In this document: piece after piece, positions 57,362 through 64,000 of the stretch
How positions within the stretch are numbered: the stretch's first letter is position 1
How the letters are laid out: each line of letters begins with the position of its first letter
Assembly (NCBI GenBank): GCA_030685235.1
Contig: MU839205.1
Location: forward strand, 62,001-126,000
Reading direction: 5' to 3'
Origin: Copromyces sp. CBS 386.78
Lineage: Eukaryota > Ascomycota > Sordariomycetes > Sordariales > Sordariaceae
Length of the DNA: 64,000 nt
Notes under the pieces: model-generated
What the model was told of the DNA's origin: nothing
What the model saw: only the letters and a program-made list of their open reading frames with translations
The model's database searches: none
Translations under genes and position numbers: made by a program

Positions 57362-58463
57362 TAATATTTACTCTCTTATTGTTACCTCTTCTAATTACCC
57401 TTTATAATCCGTAGTAATTAATTTTAATATTTACAACGGGGGCGGTAATACCTCCGTTACTAAGGGCGGATTTATTATAATTATTAGAAATTTTTCCATT
57501 AATACCTATTTTTCAACCTATTTAACTTTAACGGTACTACTTTCTAATTTATCGGCGGGTAACCAACTTCTTACTCTCCTTACTTAAATACAACTAATTA
57601 CCTAAACTATAGTCCCTCGGACGAACCCTTAATTTATATAAGTAAACCTTTCTTCGAAAGCCCTAACCTATTTATTAAAATAAAAATCGAACGGCGGATA
57701 AAAAGTTTCCGTCTTTAAATTCTTTACTAACGTAACCTTATACGCCCCGATAATAAAATTTAAATATTTAATTTAATATTTAACTAACCTAATTATTATC
57801 CTTTATAATTTACTATAAATTTTAATTAATTAATAGACAACTAATATTCTATATATAATTACGCTCTAAATATATTTAATATAAGTTTCCTTCGTTCGTA
57901 TAAAAAAATAATTTTAAATTTTTACTACTAATCGTATTAATATATTCATTTACGTAACTATTTTTTTTTATTACTTCTATATATATTTAGTAATTAAATT
58001 TCCGATTTAACTAAACCTGAAGGGATTTAATTAATTCTATTAATTTAAATACAATTCCCCTAATTTAAAGAATTTTTATTCTTAATTCCTTCGTTTATAT
58101 AAAATATATAAATTCTATTCTTCTTTTAATTACCTAACCCGAATAAATATCTTATATTATTTAAAACGTCCGATAATTTTCTGTAATTGTCTTAAGTACC
58201 GTAATAATATTAATATCGTTAGCGAAGCCAACGGTAATTATATTTTAAATAATAATTAATTCATAATATAATAAAATAATAAAGAGAATAAAAAGGATTA
58301 ATAAGAGGAGGGAGCTTTATAATACGTTTATTATAATATTATAAAATTAGGAAGTTTTATCGTCGAAAATAAGAGAACCTTTTCTTTTAATAACGAAATT
58401 ATTAATTTATTAGAAGATTTATTTCGGGAATTATATTTCCTATAGCGTATATAAACGTTCTAT
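57362..58463 (-). pseudogene. LINE B ORF2 piece (reverse transcriptase)
   Basis: Minus strand, collinear with LINE A 11523-12640, including the P-L-x-x-N-P-F-x-F-L and FADD regions (about 58320-58200). It is cut on the right by the 5' end of LINE D. Confidence 0.65.
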
Positions 58464-58529
58464 ATTCAAACGACGCCGAAACCGGAAACGCCGATTTCTG
58501 GTCAGGAAGTGCTCTAAAACGAAAACCGA

Positions 58530-60088
58530 TAACGGTAATCGACTTAGGAGGGTTATTTACCCCCTCCGCGATATCCTATAACAATTGTAATGATAGCGTT
58601 GAGTTGTCGTTGCCGATAACGATTGATAGAGGTGCGAATAGGCTCGAAAATAGTGTTTACAACCCCTTCGGAGGTATTTTAAAATATAACGACCCCGACG
58701 CCGTATTTACTATAAATATTTCGGAAAAGACGGAGGAAGACAATAAAATTATAAAGAGATTTATTATTATAACAAATAAAATTACAAACTACACTACTAT
58801 ATTAACCGACGACCGTCGCTAAATTCGAAAGTTCCTTTTTAAATTTGTAAAAATCTTTACAAAGAAAAGTAAATCTAAAATATTTAAAGTAAATAAGGCC
58901 GCCGAAGCCTAATTTATTATTAAGAAGGATATTAACGATTTAAAGAAATTTATTTCGAAGGAAATAAAGAAAGACGCTTAAGAGGCATTGAAAAAATAAG
59001 TTAATATTATTTAGAAATCGCTAAATAGGGTTAACGCTACCCTTTACTACTTACCTACTATTACTATTAAAAAGTTTATTCCTTTTAATTACGAATACTA
59101 ATTTACTATTAAGGGGGCTTAAATTACCGCCGAATTTACTATATATTCGAACGATAATATAAAGTAGGCTGTTAAAAGCGCTTTAAAGGAGAGCCCGTAT
59201 AAAATAGTCTATATAGTTATTAAAATAATAATAAGTAGAAATTATATAATTATTTTCGGCGAATTAATTAGAGATTAATATTAGAAATATTAAATTTAGG
59301 TTAAAACGGTCTTTAGAAAAAAAGCTATTATATCCCTAAATATTATAGCCGTTTTAATTAAAGGAATTTTGTAGGTTAATATCGATGTAAAATAATCCGA
59401 GTTAGTTATATAGGAAATAAGAGCGAAGAATAAGGAAGTAGAAATTATTCGGGCTAAATTTTAGAAGAGATGCGAAGGGGAAGAGAGAAGAATATTTTTA
59501 ATAGAAATTACGATTGCGAAGGCTGTAATTTTCCTCTAAAAGAATTTTTTCCTTTAAAATAGTGGCGTATACGTATATAAACTATTTTAAACTATAGCTT
59601 CCGCTTAATAGTATTTTAAATATTAGTATTTTGAATATATAGCGAAATTTTATTATTAGGAGGACGTTTATAGCCGTTATAATAAAGTTAAATACGAAGG
59701 GCCGTATATAGGAAAAGAGAATTACCCTTCGAATAAAGATAATTCTTTAATCTTTTATAAATTATATAGGAAATTGGGGTATTTCGCCTTCGATAAGAAG
59801 AAATACCCGCTTATAAGAATAGTTTGCGCAAAAGTATTTATTAATTACGCTGAAAGGCCTTACAATTTTACTATTCGTAAAAGATTAATTAAACTAGTAT
59901 TAAAACTAATAATAGAGCCGGAAGAAAACGTTATAATTTCCGACGCCCCCCCTAATTCCTATTTAATTACGATTTTAAAGAGATTATTTATAGGAGGAAG
60001 AAAAAGAGGCCGCCTTAAGAAGATTAAAGGTAACTTTCAGCCGAAATTTGTAAGTATAAGCCCGATAGACGTTTATACCCGCTTTTAG
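58530..60088 (+). pseudogene. LINE D ORF1 remnant
   Basis: Two long open stretches: 58604-58822 (NSVYNPFGGILKYND, then Lys/Glu-rich) and 59774-60088 (MGYFAFDKKKYPLIRIV, NYAERPYNFTIRKR, IGGRKRGRLKKIKGNFQPK, ending IDVYTRF). Between them stops interrupt a frame with YKIVYIVIKI-like and Lys/Glu-rich parts and two CCHC-like clusters with Cys to Tyr changes (about 59600-59690). The basic C-terminus suits an RNA-binding ORF1 protein. Confidence 0.78.
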
Positions 60089-60109
60089 AACGTAAATAAC
60101 TATACCTAT

Positions 60110-63100
60110 ATTAGTTCTATCGTTATTACGCCTTCGGCTACTACCGTTGCCTTTAAAGAAACGATACCCCTTTAACCTGCTATTAAATTAGAAGGAAGCT
60201 TCTTATAGGGTAATTAATAATTTAATTGAAAATATTCTATTAGAATATAGGGAAATTATATAAGAGAGGGAAAACGTTATTCGAATAAGAAGAGATTTAT
60301 AATATTATAGTAATTTAAGAGTTGGGTAAGAATTTAAATAAAGATATTTATTAGCCGAAGGGCGGTAAATATTATAGTATCAATTATTTAAAGAAGGGTA
60401 AAGTAATAATTTATATAAATAAGAAATAGAATTTAAAGGACCTAAACTTCTAAATTAGGAAGGATTAAGCCGTAATAATACTAAAGAATTTATAAGAATT
60501 AATAACCGTCTACTCTATTTATTCCCCTATCTTCCTTTAAAGTATACCGGAATATTAATAGGGGTCTCCCCTCTTCGAACTCTTCGAGGAGAAACCTCCG
60601 GCCGGCTAATATATAGCCGTAAAGGATTATAACCTCTATTACCCCAATTAGGATTTAGAGAATAGGATTAGCCCGGGTACTATAAAGTTATTTACGTAGG
60701 TACGGCAATAGAAATTCAACTTCGTTACCTCCTACGAAGAATTAACGAAGTTCGGAAATGCAATTAAAGGAGAAAAAAATAGAATAATCAATTATATATA
60801 AGTTTTATAGGGTATCGAAGCCGAATATTAGGGAGTATAATAGTACGGATAAACGGGTTCGGACTATTACCCCTAGGAAATTTAAATCTAAATAAGAAAA
60901 AGAAATAAGAAAACGGAAGTAGAAGAAGAATTTAATTAGAATTTAATAAACGCGGAAAAAGTACGGGAAGTGGCGGAAAAAAAAATATCGATCTTAAGGG
61001 GGATTAAAACGGTAGAAGAATTTAAATTAGGATTTAATAGGCTCGACGGCGAATTCGTTAATATTGTAGAAGAATTCGTCCTATATTGAAAGAAAAGTCG
61101 GAGAAAATAAATAAATTAATAGAATTTAAAATATAAAACGGTAACGAAGGAAGTATAGCGGAAATAATAGGTTTAATTTAAAAATTAAACGCCTTTAAAT
61201 TAAAAAGAATTTATAAAGGTAGTAATAAAAAAGAAGAAATTTATTATAAAGATTTAGAAAGCGAAATAGTATAATTATATTATAAATATATTAAAAGTCC
61301 CGAATGAACTTTAATTATTAGAGAGGTAGGTTAAAATATAAAATTATTACTTAATAAATCCGCTAAAATTATTACCTTTCAAATAAAACGAGCGGGCGAA
61401 TAAAGTCGAAAACTATAATAATAAAGTAAATATCCTTACCAACCGTTTCTTCCCGAAAATAAAAATCCTAATAGGCTATTTACTAAATTAGATTTAATTA
61501 TTAAATAGCAATACCCTAGTACCTATTAATAATTTAATTACCGAGGAAAATATTTAAGAAGTCTTTTTAAAAATAGCGCTTAATAAAATATTAAGTATTA
61601 ATTAATTTTCAAATAAATTTCTAAAAATATATAAAACATTATTAAAATAAATAATAGCGGCTTTCGCCGTAACGAGCCTCTAGTTTAAATACTTCCCCTA
61701 ACGGTTTAAAAATATAAAAGTAATTATTTTTAAAAAATTTAGAAAAAACGCCGAATAATAAAAATTAGCCGGAATATAATAGCCTATATCGCTTTTAAAT
61801 AACGTTAGAAAGATCTTCGAAACTTTTATAATTAAAAAATTAATATAAATAGTAGAAGAATATAATTTCTTCTTAGAAGGTTAAATAAGTAACTGGGTAA
61901 GTTATTTAATTAAATTCGCCGTTTAAATAATTACCGACGCAATTTATATAATATAGAAATTTAAAATTATAATATTTTTTATATTCTTCGATTTAAAAGG
62001 CGGATTTAATAGAATTAATTATAGGTAATTCTTATATATGCTATAGGAAATGCGATTCCTAAAATAAATCTTCTAATAGGTTAATAATTTCGTTACCGGA
62101 AGAAAAAGTTCTCTTTTCTTCAACGACGAAACTTCTTAACTTTATAATATCGTAGTAAGCGTATTATAAAGTTCCCTCCTCTTATTAATTCTTTTTATTC
62201 TTTTTATTACCCTATTATACTATAAGTTAACTACTATTTAAAATATAATTACCGTCGGCTTCGCCGATAATACTAATATTATCGTAGTAATTAAAATTAT
62301 TAAAGAAAACTATTAAATATTTTAAATAACGTAAGATATTTATTTAAATTAGGTAATTAAAAGAAGGATAGAATTCGAAATAAATAAAATAGAATTTATA
62401 TATTTTATATAAACGAAGGAACTAAGAACGGAAACTCTCCAAATTAGGGGAATCGTATTTAAATTAACGGAATCGATTAAATTCCTTAGGGTTTAATTAA
62501 ATTAGAAATTCAATTACTAAATATACGTAAAAGTAATAAAAAAGAAAATAACTACGTAAATGAATATACTAATATAATTAGTAGCGAAAATTTAAAGTTA
62601 TTCTTTTACGCGAATAAAGGAGATTTATACTAAGTATATTCGGAGCGCGATCGTATATAAAATATTAACTTTCTATTAACCGATTAAAATTTATAATAAA
62701 TTACGAAGGATAGCGATTAAATTAATTAAATACTAAATTAAATATTTAAAAGTTATTACCGGGGCGTATAAAGCTACGCTAATAAAGAATTTAGAAACGG
62801 AAACCTTTTATTTATTATTCGACTTCTATTTTAATAAACGGGTTAAAGCCTTCGAAAAAAGGTTCGCCCGTACAAATTAGAAAAAATTCGTCCGAAGGAT
62901 TATAATTTAAATAGTTAGCCGTATTTAAATAAAGAGGGTAAGAAATTGGCTACCTACTAATAGATTAGAAAGTAGTACCGTTAAAGTTAAATAAATTAAA
63001 GAATAAATACCGACGGAGAAACTTCTAATAATTGTAGTAAGTCCGCCCCCGGTAATAGGAGCGCCGCTACCCCCGTTATAAATATTAAAATTAACCGCTA

Positions 63101-63670
63101 TAGATTATAAAGGGTAATTAAAAGAGGTAATAATAAGAAAATAAATATTGTACTATAATTATTAATTAGTAACGGTAATAATTAAATTAAACCGACGGTA
63201 CGAATTTACTATCGCCGACTTTAACCCGAAATTTAATAATAATATTTTAAAATAATATATAATTAATACGAAACGAAAAAAGAAGAAAATTTAATAATTA
63301 AAAGACAATAACAAATAATACCTATTATTTAAAATAAAGAATTCCCTTTTTATTTAAGTAAGGACGGAAGTTATAAGCCTCCAATCCTTCTTCTTCCAAA
63401 AGAAAATTCCGGATATTATAACGCTAATTTATTCATATAGTACGGGTAAAAAAACCTTTATATATATCGTCCTAAATTATTTACGGATAGCCGACTACTA
63501 AATAACGGCAGCCGACTAGCCGTAAACGAAAGAAGAATTCTAAATTTATTTAAACGATAGAACCCGAATTAAAAAAATCTTTTTATAAATATTATAGTTT
63601 AGTAAGCTAAACGAATACTATTTAATAATCGAATTAGAAGGAGAGTAGCGCAATAAATTCGCGCGGCATT
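60110..63670 (+). pseudogene. LINE D ORF2 remnant (APE endonuclease, RT, C-terminal region)
   Basis: Endonuclease: EGLSRNNTKEFIRINNRLLY (60462-60521), then ILIGVSPLFE and V-K-D-Y-N-L-Y-Y-P-N (about 60621-60650), KFNFVTSYEELTKFGNAIKG (about 60713-60772). RT: FDLKGGFNRINYR (about 61990), PLLLILFILFIT-like (62180), GFADNTNIIVV (62257 on; second catalytic Asp changed to Asn). C-terminal part near 63400-63640: PDIITLIYS, K-T-F-I-Y-I-V-L-N-Y, LNDRTRIKK and LNEYYLIIELEGE. No RNase H domain seen. Confidence 0.83.
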
Positions 63671-63679
63671 TATAAATAT

Positions 63680-64000
63680 GAGAAACTCTACTCGTACGGC
63701 TATAAAACTCTATTCGGACGGTCGTCGAAAAGTTTAAAATCCAAAATAATTAGGTAAAATAAAAGGTGGAGACTCGTATATAGGCTTGGAATATTTGGTA
63801 ATTCTTTCTGTATTTTTTGAGCCTCCTACCGTATATTGACGTCGTTTATATCCTTTCTAATAAAAAGAAGTCTAAAAAAGTAGATAGAAGAAATTTAAGG
63901 AAGTTGAAAGATGTAATATAAGTAATATTTCCAAAGCGTGGGGCCCGTAGGATGGGATACCTACTGTAGAAAATAATATAAAATTTACCGAGTAGTTTAA
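63680..64000. mobile_element. Bipartite-TIR element, left part, cut by window end
   Basis: Begins GAGAAACTCTACTCGTACGG, and a second copy AACTCTATTCGGACGGTCGT follows 24 bp later: the shared end design of the small elements. The body (63720-64000) is CpA-poor in part but has no stops-and-domain pattern and no second end in view. Confidence 0.7.

Larger units (their letters stand above)
42696..58463 (-). mobile_element. LINE B (minus strand), host of a large nest
   Basis: Two visible pieces, 42696-46647 and 57362-58463, collinear with LINE A 9013-11523 and 11523-12640. The pieces are separated by LINE C, whose 15-16 bp duplication TTAATAATTATAATA (46633-46647 and 57347-57361) marks the split. 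The 3' tail is at 42696-42710 (ATAATAATAATAG). LINE D interrupts it again at 58464; the 5' part would lie beyond the window. It also carries three small elements (43082, 43537, 44989). Confidence 0.82.
58464..63679 (+). mobile_element. LINE D (5' end to ORF2 end)
   Basis: The 5' end AAACGACGCCGAAACCGG is identical to LINE C. ORF1 and ORF2 follow without insertions, making this the cleanest coding-length copy in the window. It is cut at 63680 by a small inverted-repeat element; the 3' region lies beyond. Confidence 0.85.

Overview
The window looks like an AT-rich transposon graveyard from the nuclear genome of a filamentous ascomycete (Pezizomycotina) with active repeat-induced point mutation (RIP). 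This is inferred from the sequence: CpA/TpG are scarce and TpA abundant in most of the DNA, reading frames of recognisable transposons are broken mainly at former Gln, Trp and Arg codons, and the families present (chromodomain Gypsy, Copia, Tad1-like LINEs with APE and RT, many small inverted-repeat elements) are typical of such compartments. I found no intact host gene. The longest open frames either cross transposon junctions or are remnants of transposon proteins.

Left block (1-9000): three Gypsy elements nested in each other. G2 (minus, 4576-8999) is cut inside its reverse transcriptase by G3 (plus, 3' end at 3849-4575). G3 is cut in its chromodomain region by G1 (minus, 1-3848). G1 carries a 909-bp TA-flanked inverted-repeat element just behind its 5' LTR. 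Next comes a nearly full-length LINE (A, 9013-16209, minus) with a 13-bp target duplication. Its neighbour is LINE E (plus), split by a gag-only LTR element (17488-20235) that has a perfect 5-bp duplication and itself holds a 554-bp MITE.

Middle block (21.2-41.4 kb): a 634-bp inverted-repeat element; about 4.3 kb of very degraded unassigned DNA; a complete RIP-degraded Copia element (26417-33642) that landed inside a small inverted-repeat element and was itself hit twice; then a Gypsy 3' half (G4, 35102-38876) with two insertions; a LINE fragment (F); and a second, truncated copy of the gag-only LTR element.

Right block (42.7-64.0 kb): one old minus-strand LINE (B) is the host for three small inverted-repeat elements and for LINE C (46648-57345). 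LINE C contains two small inverted-repeat elements, a 210-bp LINE stub with a 16-bp duplication and a 2.55-kb LINE of another family (L2). LINE B was then hit by LINE D (58464-63679), which ends at an inverted-repeat element running off the window.

Two signals stand out. (1) Four copies of a roughly 0.9-kb TA-flanked inverted-repeat element each hold a tRNA-like module with A and B boxes exactly 43 bp apart, followed by an A-tract. (2) At least nine small elements of several otherwise different families share the same terminal design: an end starting GAG, then two tandem copies of a motif like TCTATTCGCACGG. Seven of the nine also show a perfect AT-rich 8-bp target duplication. This points to one transposase system mobilising all of them, with no transposase gene recognised in the window.
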